Notes: generated from the letters alone by a model not told the origin. A stretch of DNA of 62,019 nucleotides from Desulfuromonadales bacterium (GCA_030145205.1 JAQYVZ010000024.1:1-62019), one strand, 5' to 3'; counted from the stretch's first letter, positions 7,252 through 15,944 are shown. Numbers and translations: made by a program.

Positions 7252-8997
7252 ATGACACTCTCGTTCGAGCAAGCACGCACCCTGATTCTTGAACATGTCC
7301 AACCCCTCGGGGGGGAGACAGCCGACCTTTTGGACCTGGTCGGACGGGTTCTTGCTGCAGAGGTTCGGGCACCCTGGGACATGCCGCGCTGGGATAACTC
7401 GGAGATGGACGGGTTCGCCGTGCGGGCGGCAGATTGCCAGTCGTCTAAGTCACTCTCTGTCACAGGATTTCTCCCCGCCGGGATGTCAGCTGAAGGTGTT
7501 GTTGTTGAGCCGGGGACGGCCGTGCGGATCATGACGGGAGCTCCGATTCCGGCGGGCTGTGATGCGGTTGTGCCGATTGAAGAGACCGAGAGTGATGGCT
7601 CATCGGTGACCATCCGGGGAGAGGTGATCTCCGGTAATTTTATCCGGCGTCGTGGCAGTGACATGACGGCAGACGCCATGATGCTTCCCACCGGAACCCG
7701 GCTGCGGCCGGCTGAGGTTAACCTGCTGGCGTCGTTCGGGCAGGCGCAGGTGCAGGTGTACCGTCGTCCCGAGGTGGCCATTCTCTCGACCGGTGATGAA
7801 TTGGTGCGTCCGGGGCAAACGCCTGGACCGGGCCAGGTCGTCGACAGCAACGCCTATTCGTTGGCGGCGGCCGTGCAGGAGTTGGGTGCCGTGCCGAAGT
7901 TGCTCGGGATCGCCCGTGATCAGCGCAGCAGTCTGGCGGGAAAAATCAGCCAGGGGCTGCATGCGGATATGCTGATCACCACCGCCGGCGTCGCCATGGG
8001 AGATCGCGACCTGGTCTGCGACACCCTGGCTGAGTCTGGTGTCGAGCCGTTGTTCTGGAAAGTCGGGATGAAGCCTGGCGGTCCGACAGCATTCGGCCGG
8101 TATGCGGGCAAGCCGGTGTTCTCTTTGCCGGGTAACCCGGTGTCGAGTATGATCAGCTTTGAACAGTTGGTCCGACCCGCTCTGCTGAAGATGATGGGCC
8201 GGACCGATCTCCTGCGGTCGTCGGTCAAGGCGACCCTGCGGGAGCCGATGCACAACCGGACCGGCAAATTGCGTTTTTTACGGGTGCGGGTGGAACAGAC
8301 TGCGGACGGCCTGGTTGCGATGAGCGCCGGGGCTCAGAATACCGGGATCCTCAGCACCATGATCCGCGCCAATGCCATCGCGATGATGCCGGCGGATCGA
8401 ACCCTGTGTGTGGCCGGTGATCAGGTGGATGTGCAGTTGCTGGGACCGGAGCCTGTGCCGGAGCAACCACTGGCGGAGAGCTTCCCGATCTCCAGGAAGA
8501 CCCCCCCGGCGGTTTCCTTCGTGGCTCGTTCCGGCACCGGCAAAACCACCCTGCTCGAACAGCTGATCAACACCTTGCAGGCCCGCGGTCACAAGGTCGG
8601 TGCCTTGAAGATGGTCTCGAAGTCGTTCGAGATCGACCACCCCGGCAAGGACAGTTATCGTCTGAGCGCCGCCGGCACCGAAGCGACTTTGATCTGTTCA
8701 CCGCACAAGTTGGCCTTCATGCAGCCTCGGGAAGGTTGCGGGGATGTCAAATTTCTGCTCGACCGTTTTTTTGCCGGCGTCGATCTGGTGTTGGTGGAGG
8801 GTGGCAAGCAGGCCTCATTGCCGAAAGTCGAAGTGGTGCGCCAGGAGCGGAACGAACCTCTGCTCTGCTGCGACAGTGAACGGCAGCAGGACTATATTGC
8901 CGTTACCAGCGATGGTCCGCTCGACCTGGATCTGCCGGTTCTGGACCTGAACAATGTGGACGAGATCGCAGACTTCCTCGTGGCCCGGTTTCTGTAA
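7252..8997 (+). CDS. moeA-mobB: Bifunctional MoeA-MobB fusion (molybdopterin molybdotransferase / MGD adaptor)
   Basis: A 581-residue fusion. Residues 1 to about 405 are MoeA, which inserts the metal into adenylylated molybdopterin: the N-terminal PRWDNSEMDGFAVR, the MTGAPIPAGCDAVVPIE segment, the STGDELV motif and the LPGNPVSS motif are all present. From about residue 418 a MobB domain follows, with the P-loop SGTGKTT and the KMVSKSFEIDHPGKDS region typical of MobB. Such fusions are known in some anaerobes. No mobA is in the window. After the TAA stop the same reading frame continues open for 43 more codons with protein-like content. A bidirectional terminator follows at 9140-9165. Confidence 0.93.
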   Translation: MTLSFEQARTLILEHVQPLGGETADLLDLVGRVLAAEVRAPWDMPRWDNSEMDGFAVRAADCQSSKSLSVTGFLPAGMSAEGVVVEPGTAVRIMTGAPIPAGCDAVVPIEETESDGSSVTIRGEVISGNFIRRRGSDMTADAMMLPTGTRLRPAEVNLLASFGQAQVQVYRRPEVAILSTGDELVRPGQTPGPGQVVDSNAYSLAAAVQELGAVPKLLGIARDQRSSLAGKISQGLHADMLITTAGVAMGDRDLVCDTLAESGVEPLFWKVGMKPGGPTAFGRYAGKPVFSLPGNPVSSMISFEQLVRPALLKMMGRTDLLRSSVKATLREPMHNRTGKLRFLRVRVEQTADGLVAMSAGAQNTGILSTMIRANAIAMMPADRTLCVAGDQVDVQLLGPEPVPEQPLAESFPISRKTPPAVSFVARSGTGKTTLLEQLINTLQARGHKVGALKMVSKSFEIDHPGKDSYRLSAAGTEATLICSPHKLAFMQPREGCGDVKFLLDRFFAGVDLVLVEGGKQASLPKVEVVRQERNEPLLCCDSERQQDYIAVTSDGPLDLDLPVLDLNNVDEIADFLVARFL

Positions 8998-9139
8998 GCC
9001 GGGAAAGCCCCTTCCGCTTCGCTGCATGTGCACTACCAGGAGACGGTCCACTCGATGCAGGACGGTCTGCCGAAATTCAGGGATCTGCCGAGCGAGGCGG
9101 GCGGCTCCGGGGAAGAGCTGCCGGAATAAATCAAAAAAA

Positions 9140-9165
9140 GAAGCCTCCGGTGATCTGGAGGCTTC
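9140..9165. terminator. Bidirectional intrinsic terminator between moeA-mobB and aroG
   Basis: GAAGCCTCC and GGAGGCTTC form a perfect 9-bp stem with an 8-base loop. It is flanked by an A-run on the left and TGTTTT on the right, which suits both convergent genes. Confidence 0.85.
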
Positions 9166-9207
9166 CTGTTTTAAAATGTGCCAGAATGAGGCGGTATGGT
9201 AGGGGCG

Positions 9208-10278
9208 CTAGGCGTCGGCCAACTTCCGGCCGCCGCACGCCTTCAGGCGAGCATGGGCATCGCGCAGCATGCGTTCGGTGGTCTCCCAGTCGACGCATTT
9301 GTCCGTGATGGAGACGCCGTAGGCGAGTTCATCCGCCGTGGTCAGCTTCTGGTTGCCTTCGTTGATGAAGCTCTCGATCATCAGGGAGCTGATGGCGCTT
9401 TGTCCGGCGCTGACCTGCTCCATAACATCCCGTAGCACGCCCTCCTGCCGGGTATGGTCCTTGGAGGAGTTGGCGTGGCTGCAATCCACCATGATCGAAG
9501 TTTCAATGCCGGCCTTTTCGAGACGCGCGCAGGTCTGCTCAATGTCAGCCGGGTGGTAGTTCGGCTGGTCATTGCCGCCGCGCAGCACGATATGGGCGTC
9601 CGTGTTGCCGGTGGTCTGGACGATGGAAATGCGTCCTTCGCGGTTCAGACCGAGAAAACTGTGCGAATGAAAGGCTGCTCCCATCGCGTCGATGGCGATT
9701 TGCAGGTTGCCGTCCGTACCGTTCTTGAAGCCGACCGGGAAAGAGAGGCCACTCGACATCTCGCGATGGGTCTGGGACTCAGTGGTGCGTGCACCGATGG
9801 CACCCCAGCTGATCATGTCGGCAAAATATTGCACCGTAAACGGATCGAGCATCTCGGTGGCGACCGGCAGGCCCATCTCGGAGATTTTCAGCATCAGGCC
9901 ACGGGCGACGCCCAGACCCTTGGAGATCTGGTGGGTGCCGTTCAAGTCCGGGTCGTTGATCAACCCTTTCCAGCCGATGGTGGTCCTTGGCTTCTCGAAA
10001 TAGACGCGCATCACAAGAAAGAGTTGGTCTTTAAGCTCCTCGGCCAGGGTCGCCAGACGTTTGGCATAGTCGATGGCGGCTTTCGGGTCGTGGATCGAGC
10101 AGGGACCGACCACGGCCATCATGCGCGGATCACGCGACCAGAGGATATCCTTGACCTGTTGCCGGGCACCGGCAACGAACTCAGAAGTCTCTGCAGTCAG
10201 GGGGAAGACCTGCTTGAGGTCAGCCGGAGCGATAATCGGAGTCAGGCTGCTGACGTTCAGGTTATTTGTGCGAATCAT
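9208..10278 (-). CDS. aroG: 3-deoxy-7-phosphoheptulonate synthase, class I (AroF/G/H type)
   Basis: A 356-residue class I DAHP synthase that condenses phosphoenolpyruvate and erythrose 4-phosphate, the entry step of the shikimate pathway. Conserved blocks include VVGPCSIHDPKAA, RVYFEKPRTTIGWKGL, GARTTESQTHRE and MVDCSHANSSKDH. The length matches the E. coli AroG/F/H group (about 350). I chose the ATG at 10276-10278, which is preceded by AGGAGAG, over a longer frame. It is a single-gene unit divergent from yggT. The type of amino-acid feedback cannot be told from the motifs alone. Confidence 0.95.
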   Translation of the reverse strand: MIRTNNLNVSSLTPIIAPADLKQVFPLTAETSEFVAGARQQVKDILWSRDPRMMAVVGPCSIHDPKAAIDYAKRLATLAEELKDQLFLVMRVYFEKPRTTIGWKGLINDPDLNGTHQISKGLGVARGLMLKISEMGLPVATEMLDPFTVQYFADMISWGAIGARTTESQTHREMSSGLSFPVGFKNGTDGNLQIAIDAMGAAFHSHSFLGLNREGRISIVQTTGNTDAHIVLRGGNDQPNYHPADIEQTCARLEKAGIETSIMVDCSHANSSKDHTRQEGVLRDVMEQVSAGQSAISSLMIESFINEGNQKLTTADELAYGVSITDKCVDWETTERMLRDAHARLKACGGRKLADA

Positions 10279-10348
10279 GGTGTTTCTCTCCTGTTGATCT
10301 CCGTGAGGCAAGCACACTGTTTCAGGCGCTTAAATGAAAAGTTGGCTA

Positions 10349-10378
10349 TTATGCACAAAAACCTTCTTAAAAATCAAT
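10349..10378 (-). promoter_or_regulatory. Candidate aroG promoter
   Basis: On the minus strand, TTGATT (10373-10378) and CATAAT (10349-10354) are separated by 18 bases, which places the start about 60-65 bases upstream of the aroG start codon. Confidence 0.5.
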
Positions 10379-10394
10379 AGGTAGGCAATGCACG

Positions 10395-10427
10395 GCCGCG
10401 GAAAGCGTTTGACTCGCTTTCCGCGGC
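10395..10427. promoter_or_regulatory. Perfect 13-bp inverted repeat overlapping the yggT promoter
   Basis: GCCGCGGAAAGCG and CGCTTTCCGCGGC flank a 7-base loop. There is no T-run on either side, so it does not look like a terminator. The loop contains the TTGACT -35 hexamer of the predicted plus-strand promoter, so the element may be a repressor operator or a cruciform-prone site. Confidence 0.55.
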
Positions 10428-10438
10428 TACGTTATAAC
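10409..10438 (+). promoter_or_regulatory. Candidate sigma-70 promoter for yggT-divIVA-yggU
   Basis: TTGACT (10409-10414) is followed after 18 bases by TATAAC (10433-10438), each a 5/6 match to consensus. The start would lie about 65 bases before yggT. Confidence 0.6.
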
Positions 10439-10512
10439 TTGACCTGGAAAATGGTCGACGTGCTCATTACGACAGCGCTGCGGCCTTTTTAAAATTCATT
10501 GTCGGAGTCAAA

Positions 10513-10800
10513 ATGCAGATTTTGTGGTCTTCTCTTTATCAACTGGTCAACCTGGTTTTCCAGGTCTATACCTTTATCGTTCTGGGTCGCGTGATCATCT
10601 CGTGGGTCAACCCGGACCCGTACAATCCGATTGTCCGGTTCCTGTACAACGCCACCGAGCCGGTACTGCAGCGGATCCGCCGGGTGCTGCCGCTGCAATT
10701 TGGCGGCATCGACTTGTCGCCGATCGCCCTGCTGATCGGCTTGGCCGTGGTGCAGAATATCCTGCTGCAGCTGCTGGTCCGTCTTCATAATGGGTTCTAG
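10513..10800 (+). CDS. yggT: YggT-family inner membrane protein
   Basis: A 95-residue membrane protein with two hydrophobic segments (about residues 8-28 and 68-88) separated by the conserved ISWVNPDPYNPIVRFLY region that defines the YggT family. Proteins of this family are linked to membrane organisation and osmotic or division-related functions, but the biochemical role is not settled. The gene overlaps or abuts divIVA and continues into yggU, a very common arrangement in Gram-positive and deltaproteobacterial genomes that points to a cell-envelope or division role. Confidence 0.9.
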   Translation: MQILWSSLYQLVNLVFQVYTFIVLGRVIISWVNPDPYNPIVRFLYNATEPVLQRIRRVLPLQFGGIDLSPIALLIGLAVVQNILLQLLVRLHNGF

Positions 10801-10804
10801 TCGT

Positions 10805-11377
10805 ATGCGTATCAGTCCGATTGACATTCAGAAAAAAGAGTTCAAGTCTCGCCTGATGGGTTATGACAAGGCGGTTGTTGACCAGTTCCTGGAACTGCTG
10901 GCCGATGAGATGGAGCGCCTACGGCGCCAGATCGACGACCTTCGGGAAGAGCTCGACCTGACCAAGTCCAGCCTCGCCGAGATGCGTGATCGGGAAGCGA
11001 CTCTCAAGGAAACCCTGGTGACCACTCAGAAGGTGACGGATGAATTGCGCGCCAACGCGCGGCGGGAGGTCGATATCCTGCTGGCCGAGGCTGAACTGAA
11101 GGCGGAGCGGGTCATGCGCAATGCCGAAGACCGTCGGACCCAGCTGATCGAGGAAATCCAGGAGATCAAGCGGCAGAAGATCGACTTCGAGACCAGCCTG
11201 CGTGGCCTGCTGGAACGGCATGTCCGCATGCTCGACCTCAACCCCCTGTCGCTTGATGACCCGCATCATGAGGCGCGCCTGCTGGAAGAGCCACTACCGT
11301 TTGAGGCGGATGAGGTTGAGCTTGAGCTGGACATGCCTGACGCGACGAACCTGGAAGATGGGGATCCGGCCGAGTGA
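10805..11377 (+). CDS. divIVA: DivIVA-family coiled-coil protein
   Basis: A 190-residue cytoplasmic protein. The N-terminal MRISPIDIQKKEFKSRLMGY matches the DivIVA lipid-binding start (PxDIxxKxFxxxxxGY), followed by a VVDQFL segment and a long charged coiled coil to about residue 145, then an acidic tail. DivIVA proteins mark negatively curved membrane and recruit division or pole factors; in deltaproteobacteria the role is less clear. An alternative ATG 15 bases upstream would overlap the yggT stop; I prefer the one that gives the canonical N-terminus, although its ribosome site is weak. The last bases overlap yggU by GTGA. Confidence 0.88.
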   Translation: MRISPIDIQKKEFKSRLMGYDKAVVDQFLELLADEMERLRRQIDDLREELDLTKSSLAEMRDREATLKETLVTTQKVTDELRANARREVDILLAEAELKAERVMRNAEDRRTQLIEEIQEIKRQKIDFETSLRGLLERHVRMLDLNPLSLDDPHHEARLLEEPLPFEADEVELELDMPDATNLEDGDPAE

Positions 11378-11697
11378 ACGGGACCTGTCTCAAGCAGGTT
11401 CAGGCCGGCGTTGAGATAAGGGTGTTCGTGCAGCCTCGTGCCAGCCGCGACAAGCTGGTTGAATGGCGAGGCGAAGAACTCAAGGTTGCTTTGGCTGCAC
11501 CGCCTGTTGATGGCGCCGCCAACAAGGCGTGCTGCCTGTTCCTGGCTAAGACCTTCGGCCTGTCGCGTAGCGCGGTGCACCTGTTGTCAGGAGAGGCCTC
11601 GCGCCATAAACGCCTGTTGCTTAAAGGCGCGACTCCGGCGATGGTTGCCCGGATTCTTGAAAGCCGGGGGCTTGACATTCCAGCGGCAAGCCATTAA
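11374..11697 (+). CDS. yggU: DUF167 / YggU-family protein
   Basis: A 107-residue member of the DUF167 family, recognised by VFVQPRASRDK near the N-terminus, the central APPVDGAANKACCLFLAKTF motif and the downstream SGEASRHKRLL segment. The function of the family is unknown; the fold is small alpha/beta. It starts with GTG overlapping the divIVA stop (GTGA), so it is translationally coupled to divIVA. The yggT-divIVA-yggU order supports the call. Confidence 0.92.
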   Translation: MNGTCLKQVQAGVEIRVFVQPRASRDKLVEWRGEELKVALAAPPVDGAANKACCLFLAKTFGLSRSAVHLLSGEASRHKRLLLKGATPAMVARILESRGLDIPAASH

Positions 11698-11776
11698 ATT
11701 ACCGTCGGATTGATACAAAGTGTGTGGCTTCCGGTCTCGCCCGGCGGCTGTAGATTCCAGAAAAAGGTACTGAACT

Positions 11777-12028
11777 ATGCCGTTATACGAATACCAATGT
11801 GACGCGTGCGGGATTGTTTTCGAAGCTCGCCAGAAATTTTCCGATGCCCCCCTGACCGAATGCCGGGAATGTGATGGTGCGGTCCATAAAATCATTTCCC
11901 AGACTTCTTTCGCCCTGAAAGGCGGAGGCTGGTATGAACAGGGCTACGGCGACGGCAAGGCTGCTCCCTGCGCCAGCGCCGGCAAGAGCGAAGGCTGCGC
12001 CGGCTGCCCCAAAGCGGTGAACGAATAA
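11777..12028 (+). CDS. FmdB-family zinc ribbon protein
   Basis: An 83-residue small regulatory-type zinc ribbon. The N-terminal MPLYEYQCDACG with a second CRECDG about 24 residues later forms a CxxC/CxxC ribbon, typical of the FmdB domain. The C-terminal tail is Gly/Cys-rich (CASAGKSEGCAGCP) and could add a further metal site. FmdB was named next to formamidase genes, but most members have no known role. It is followed at once by a strong terminator and so ends its transcript. Confidence 0.9.
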   Translation: MPLYEYQCDACGIVFEARQKFSDAPLTECRECDGAVHKIISQTSFALKGGGWYEQGYGDGKAAPCASAGKSEGCAGCPKAVNE

Positions 12029-12033
12029 TCCTG

Positions 12034-12062
12034 AACCCCGGTCTTTCCGACCGGGGTTTTTT
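12034..12062 (+). terminator. Intrinsic terminator after the FmdB-type gene
   Basis: AACCCCGGTC and GACCGGGGTT form a 10-bp stem with a TTTCC loop, followed by a T-run. Confidence 0.9.
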
Positions 12063-12121
12063 GTCTCTGTTGCGTGAGAGGGCGGCCCGCCTCCCGATGA
12101 CAGCAACCACAAGGTGGAAAA

Positions 12122-13390
12122 ATGAGCATCTTCGCAAAAATGTTTGGCCGGCGTAATCCTCTGGAGCAAATGCGCCGAGATATGGACCAGGGGAGCTGGG
12201 CTGCTGCATTTAACCTGGCAAAGTCTCTTGACCGGAGTGCTCTGTCGGATGAAGAACAGCAGGAAGTCTCCAGTACGGAACAGTGCGCTGGAGACAAACT
12301 TGCGGCCTTGAACCTTGAGGAAGGCGAAGGCGAAGCCCGCAACGGTAACCTGTTGCGGGCCCGTGAGCATTTTCAACTGGCCTGTGACCAGGCGCGGTCT
12401 CCCGAACTGCTGAAGCAGGTTCAGGCTACGTTGGCAGGTCTGGAACAGGGCGGAGGGACTGTCGCGCAAGCTGCTGCGGCGTCCCATTGCGGCGGGACCT
12501 GTGGTCCTGTCGGCGCCGTACGGAGTGACGGGGTTCCTATAGAGGAAGATCCTTTTGATGACGAGGCCCGTTTTGAGCTGCTGTTGGCAACCCTGCCCGA
12601 AGCACTCGCAGAGCGCTACCTTGCTGCAGGTGAGGCCTTCCGGCGGGCCTGGCTGGTCTCTCAGGATGACGACCCGCAACATGCACTTGAACTGTTTGAA
12701 GAGGTTCCAAAGGCAGAGCGGGATGCGCTCTTTCTCTGTGAACGCGGCAGCCTGAAGGGACGTCTGCATGATTTTAACGGAGCACATGCCGACCTGAAGC
12801 AGGCGCTGAAGAGCGAACCGGAGCTGTTTGTTGCCTTGAGCGCTCGGGTTGAGCTGCTGGTGGCCAACAACCGGCTTAAGGATGCTGAGCAGCTGTTGCG
12901 CCGGACTTTGAAGGAAAAACGTTTCCCGGTGTATTGCCAGGCGAACCTAGCTCAGCTCGTTGCCAGGCGCGGTGATGAGGCGGAAGCCCTGGCGCTGGCC
13001 ACCAGCGCTCTGGATGCCGGCCACCTGGACCCGACGGTAATCCATATCTGTGCCAGTATCCTTGAGAAGCAGGAGCGTTTTGCCGAGGCCGAGGCAGCGC
13101 TGGCCAAGCTGCAGGGCAGCGGCGGCTGTGCCTCCGGTGTGCATCCCCTGCTGGCCGAGTTCTGGTTGCGCCGTAACAAGAATCTCGACCAGGCGCTGGA
13201 GGCTTTCAAGGCAGCGCTACGCCAGGAACAAGGCAACCCACGCTGGCTGCTGCGGATCGGCCAGGCGTATGCGGCGCGTGGCTGGAAGAGCGAGGCGCTT
13301 AAACAGCTGGAGTGTCTGTTGGAACATCCTGATCTGACCGATGAACTGCGTCATGAAGCGCAGGCCACGTCGGATCAACTCAAAGCTTAA
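12122..13390 (+). CDS. Tetratricopeptide-repeat protein
   Basis: A 422-residue cytoplasmic protein without a signal peptide or membrane segment. TPR-like helical pairs run from about residue 195 to the end, for example the blocks around [56 protein letters not shown] and [20 protein letters not shown] Cys-containing patch (HCGGTCGP) lies near residue 120. The start has AAGGTGG closely upstream. It precedes folD by 97 bases in the same direction. TPR proteins act as scaffolds; the partner here is unknown. Confidence 0.8.
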   Translation: MSIFAKMFGRRNPLEQMRRDMDQGSWAAAFNLAKSLDRSALSDEEQQEVSSTEQCAGDKLAALNLEEGEGEARNGNLLRAREHFQLACDQARSPELLKQVQATLAGLEQGGGTVAQAAAASHCGGTCGPVGAVRSDGVPIEEDPFDDEARFELLLATLPEALAERYLAAGEAFRRAWLVSQDDDPQHALELFEEVPKAERDALFLCERGSLKGRLHDFNGAHADLKQALKSEPELFVALSARVELLVANNRLKDAEQLLRRTLKEKRFPVYCQANLAQLVARRGDEAEALALATSALDAGHLDPTVIHICASILEKQERFAEAEAALAKLQGSGGCASGVHPLLAEFWLRRNKNLDQALEAFKAALRQEQGNPRWLLRIGQAYAARGWKSEALKQLECLLEHPDLTDELRHEAQATSDQLKA

Positions 13391-13487
13391 CTTAAGAGGC
13401 TCGGGAACATCATTCAAGGGGGACTTTCCCTTTACTTTCCCGGGCCGGTTTCGTATATTCAGAGACCAATTCATTGGAGGTGAAAAC

Positions 13488-14339
13488 GTGGGACAAATCA
13501 TTGACGGCAAGGCCATTGCCGCAGACATTCGTGAAGAAATTGCCGCTGCGACAGCGGTTTTGTTTGAGAAGGGTGTGACGCCCGGGTTGGCTGTCGTTCT
13601 GGTCGGAGATGACCCTGCCAGCCGGGTTTACGTCACCATGAAAGAAAAAGCGTGTGAGAAGGCCGGTATTTTTTCCGACGAGCACAAGCTCCCGGCCGAG
13701 ACCAGCGAAGCGGACCTGCTGGGCCTGATCGACAAACTGAACAACGACGATCGGATTGACGGCATCTTGGTGCAGCTGCCGTTGCCGGGCCATATTGACG
13801 AGAGCAAGGTGCTTGAGGCGATCTCTCCGAAAAAGGACGTGGACGGCTTCCACCCCTACAATGTCGGTCGCCTGGTGACCGGCAACCCGCTGTTTCAGCC
13901 CTGTACGCCCTACGGTGTCATGAAGATGCTGGAGCATACCGGGGTTGACCTGACCGGCAAGGAAGTCGTCGTGGTCGGGCGCTCCAATATCGTCGGTAAA
14001 CCGGTGGCGCTGATGTGCCTGGCTCAGCATGCCACGGTGACCCTCTGCCATTCGCGTACCCGTGATCTCGCTGCGAAAGTCGGTCAGGCCGATGTGGTGA
14101 TTGCTGCGGTTGGCGTTCCCGAGATGGTCAAGGGCGACTGGATCAAGGAAGGCGCTGTCGTAATCGATGTCGGTGTCAATCGGGTCGGTGAGAAAAAACT
14201 GGTTGGTGACGTCGAGTTTGATGCTGCCATGGCGCGCGCCAGTGCCGTGACCCCCGTTCCCGGTGGGGTCGGGCCGATGACGATCACCATGCTGCTTTAC
14301 AACACGGTGGAGAGCGCCAAGCGCCGCGCCGCACAATAA
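13488..14339 (+). CDS. folD: Bifunctional methylenetetrahydrofolate dehydrogenase/methenyl-THF cyclohydrolase
   Basis: A 283-residue FolD, interconverting 5,10-methylene-THF and 10-formyl-THF with NAD(P). Conserved segments are [20 protein letters not shown] (with the catalytic Lys of YVxxK), [33 protein letters not shown] and [11 protein letters not shown] chose the GTG at 13488 because GGAGGTG precedes it at good distance and it gives the usual length; the longer open frame overlaps the TPR gene. It is the first gene of the one-carbon block. A strong hairpin lies between it and metV. Confidence 0.96.
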   Translation: MGQIIDGKAIAADIREEIAAATAVLFEKGVTPGLAVVLVGDDPASRVYVTMKEKACEKAGIFSDEHKLPAETSEADLLGLIDKLNNDDRIDGILVQLPLPGHIDESKVLEAISPKKDVDGFHPYNVGRLVTGNPLFQPCTPYGVMKMLEHTGVDLTGKEVVVVGRSNIVGKPVALMCLAQHATVTLCHSRTRDLAAKVGQADVVIAAVGVPEMVKGDWIKEGAVVIDVGVNRVGEKKLVGDVEFDAAMARASAVTPVPGGVGPMTITMLLYNTVESAKRRAAQ

Positions 14340-14351
14340 ATAGCACTCTTC

Positions 14352-14388
14352 CGGCCCACAGGGATCGACTTCCCTGTGGGCCGTTTTG
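14352..14388 (+). terminator. Intrinsic terminator between folD and metV
   Basis: CGGCCCACAGGGA and TCCCTGTGGGCCG form a perfect 13-bp stem with a 6-base loop, followed by a T-rich tract. It sits inside an otherwise co-directional pathway cluster, only 18 bases before the metV start codon. Confidence 0.85.
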
Positions 14389-14405
14389 TTTTTAGTGAGC
14401 GACTT

Positions 14406-15047
14406 ATGATCATCAGCGAACGAAAGCCTCTGGACGAACTTCAGGAAGCGGTCGCCCCTTATCAGAATTTTTTTCTGATCGGCTGCGGTGCTTGCGCCAC
14501 AGTCTGTAAGTCGGGTGGTGAAGAAGAAGTCTTCCAGATGCAGGAGTGGCTGATCGAGCAGGGCAAAGCGGTCACGGGCAGTATGGTGATCGATGAAGCC
14601 TGCCACCTGTTGCGGGCCGGTCGGGACCTGCGTCACCACAAGCTGGCGGTGCAGGAGGCGGACGCCCTGATCGTGCTGGCCTGCGGCGGCGGGGTGCAGT
14701 CGATCTCGTCCCAGACCGAACAACGTGTGATCGGTGCGCTCAACTCGATTTTCCTTGGCAATGTCCGGCGCTTCGGCCAGTACGAGGAGCGCTGCTCCCT
14801 GTGCGGTGAGTGCATCCTGAATGAAACCGCCGGTATCTGTCCGGTGACCACCTGCGCCAAGGGCCTGCTGAATGGCCCCTGCGGCGGGATGGAGGATGGA
14901 CACTGCGAAGTGGATGCTGAGCTTGAGTGTGCCTGGCACCTGATTTACGAGCGGCTCAAACAACAAAAGCGTCCGGGGGTGTTTGCCCGCCGGGTTCCGC
15001 CCAAGGCGTGGAGCAAGCGGCGCAAGCCGGGGCGGCACAAACTCTAG
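14406..15047 (+). CDS. metV: MetV, Fe-S/zinc partner of methylene-THF reductase
   Basis: A 213-residue protein of the methylene-tetrahydrofolate reductase C-terminal-domain family. Cysteine motifs GCGACATVCKSGG (near residues 26-38), CSLCGECILNETAGICPVTTC and the conserved KGLLNGPCGGMEDGHCEV are all present. In acetogens MetV pairs with MetF and is needed for activity of the NADH- or ferredoxin-linked reductase. The ATG at 14406 was chosen because an upstream in-frame ATG falls inside the terminator hairpin. metF follows after 36 bases, as expected for a complex. Confidence 0.93.
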   Translation: MIISERKPLDELQEAVAPYQNFFLIGCGACATVCKSGGEEEVFQMQEWLIEQGKAVTGSMVIDEACHLLRAGRDLRHHKLAVQEADALIVLACGGGVQSISSQTEQRVIGALNSIFLGNVRRFGQYEERCSLCGECILNETAGICPVTTCAKGLLNGPCGGMEDGHCEVDAELECAWHLIYERLKQQKRPGVFARRVPPKAWSKRRKPGRHKL

Positions 15048-15083
15048 ACAGGCGGGCGCTGACGCGTCAACCCGGGATTAAGC

Positions 15084-15944
15084 ATGATGTCGCAACTCGA
15101 AAGACAGCTGACGGCCGGCACCTTTACCGTGACGGCTGAAGTGGCGCCTCCGAAAGGGACCAACGTAGCGGCCGTGCTCGACCTGGCGGAATCGTTGCAG
15201 GGGGTGGCAGCTGTGAATGTCACCGACAACCAGGGGGCCAACATGCGGCTGTCGGCGCTTGCTCTGGCCGGCCTGTTGCAAAAGAACGGCGTAGAACCGG
15301 TGCTGCAGGTCACGTGTCGGGACCGCAACCGGATGGCGCTGCAGTCCGATCTGCTCGGTGCGGCGGCTTTCGGTATCCGCAACCTGTTGCTCCTGTCAGG
15401 CGATCACAGTCGCTTCGGTGATCACCCTGATGCCAAGCCGGTTTTTGACCTGGACTCTGTGCAGCTCCTCGAGATGACGGCGGAGTTGATGATGGGGCGG
15501 AACATGGCCGGCAAGGCGCTCGACGGGACCCCGCAGTTTTTCCCGGGGGCCGCGGTTAACCCTGTCGTCGAACCGTTTGAGCTGATGTTTCAGAAGGTGC
15601 GCAAAAAAGTGGAGAGCGGTGCCAGGTTTTTTCAGACCCAGGCCGTGTTCGACCGGGAAGGGTTGACGCGCTTCATGCAGGAGATGGCGCCGCTCGAAGT
15701 GCCGGTTCTGGTCGGGGTGCTGCTGATTCGCAGTGCGAAGATGGCGCATTTTCTGAACGACCATATCCCTGGCGTGCAGGTGCCGGCGCCGGTTGTGGCG
15801 CGTCTGGAGGCGGCGGCTGACCCCTTGGCCGAAGGCGTGGCCATCGCCCGGGATGTGGTGGCCTGGGCGCGAGAATCCTGCCAGGGCGTTCACTTGATGA
15901 CACTCGGTTACGAAGACCGGATTCCGGAGATACTCGCAGACTGA
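15084..15944 (+). CDS. metF: 5,10-methylenetetrahydrofolate reductase
   Basis: A 286-residue FAD-dependent TIM-barrel enzyme reducing methylene-THF to methyl-THF. Recognised by TVTAEVAPPKGTN at the N-terminus, VNVTDNQGANMR, LLLLSGDH, the GAAVNPVVEP segment and FFQTQAVFD. The short form matches MetVF-type reductases rather than the NADH-linked E. coli MetF. It lies directly downstream of metV and 85 bases before gcvT. In this setting it can feed methionine synthesis or act in the methyl branch of C1 metabolism; direction cannot be read from sequence. Confidence 0.94.
   Translation: MMSQLERQLTAGTFTVTAEVAPPKGTNVAAVLDLAESLQGVAAVNVTDNQGANMRLSALALAGLLQKNGVEPVLQVTCRDRNRMALQSDLLGAAAFGIRNLLLLSGDHSRFGDHPDAKPVFDLDSVQLLEMTAELMMGRNMAGKALDGTPQFFPGAAVNPVVEPFELMFQKVRKKVESGARFFQTQAVFDREGLTRFMQEMAPLEVPVLVGVLLIRSAKMAHFLNDHIPGVQVPAPVVARLEAAADPLAEGVAIARDVVAWARESCQGVHLMTLGYEDRIPEILAD

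Noticed and set aside
10395-10427. The palindrome before yggT as a transcription terminator
   Set aside because: No T-run on either strand, and it sits in a divergent promoter region overlapping promoter hexamers.
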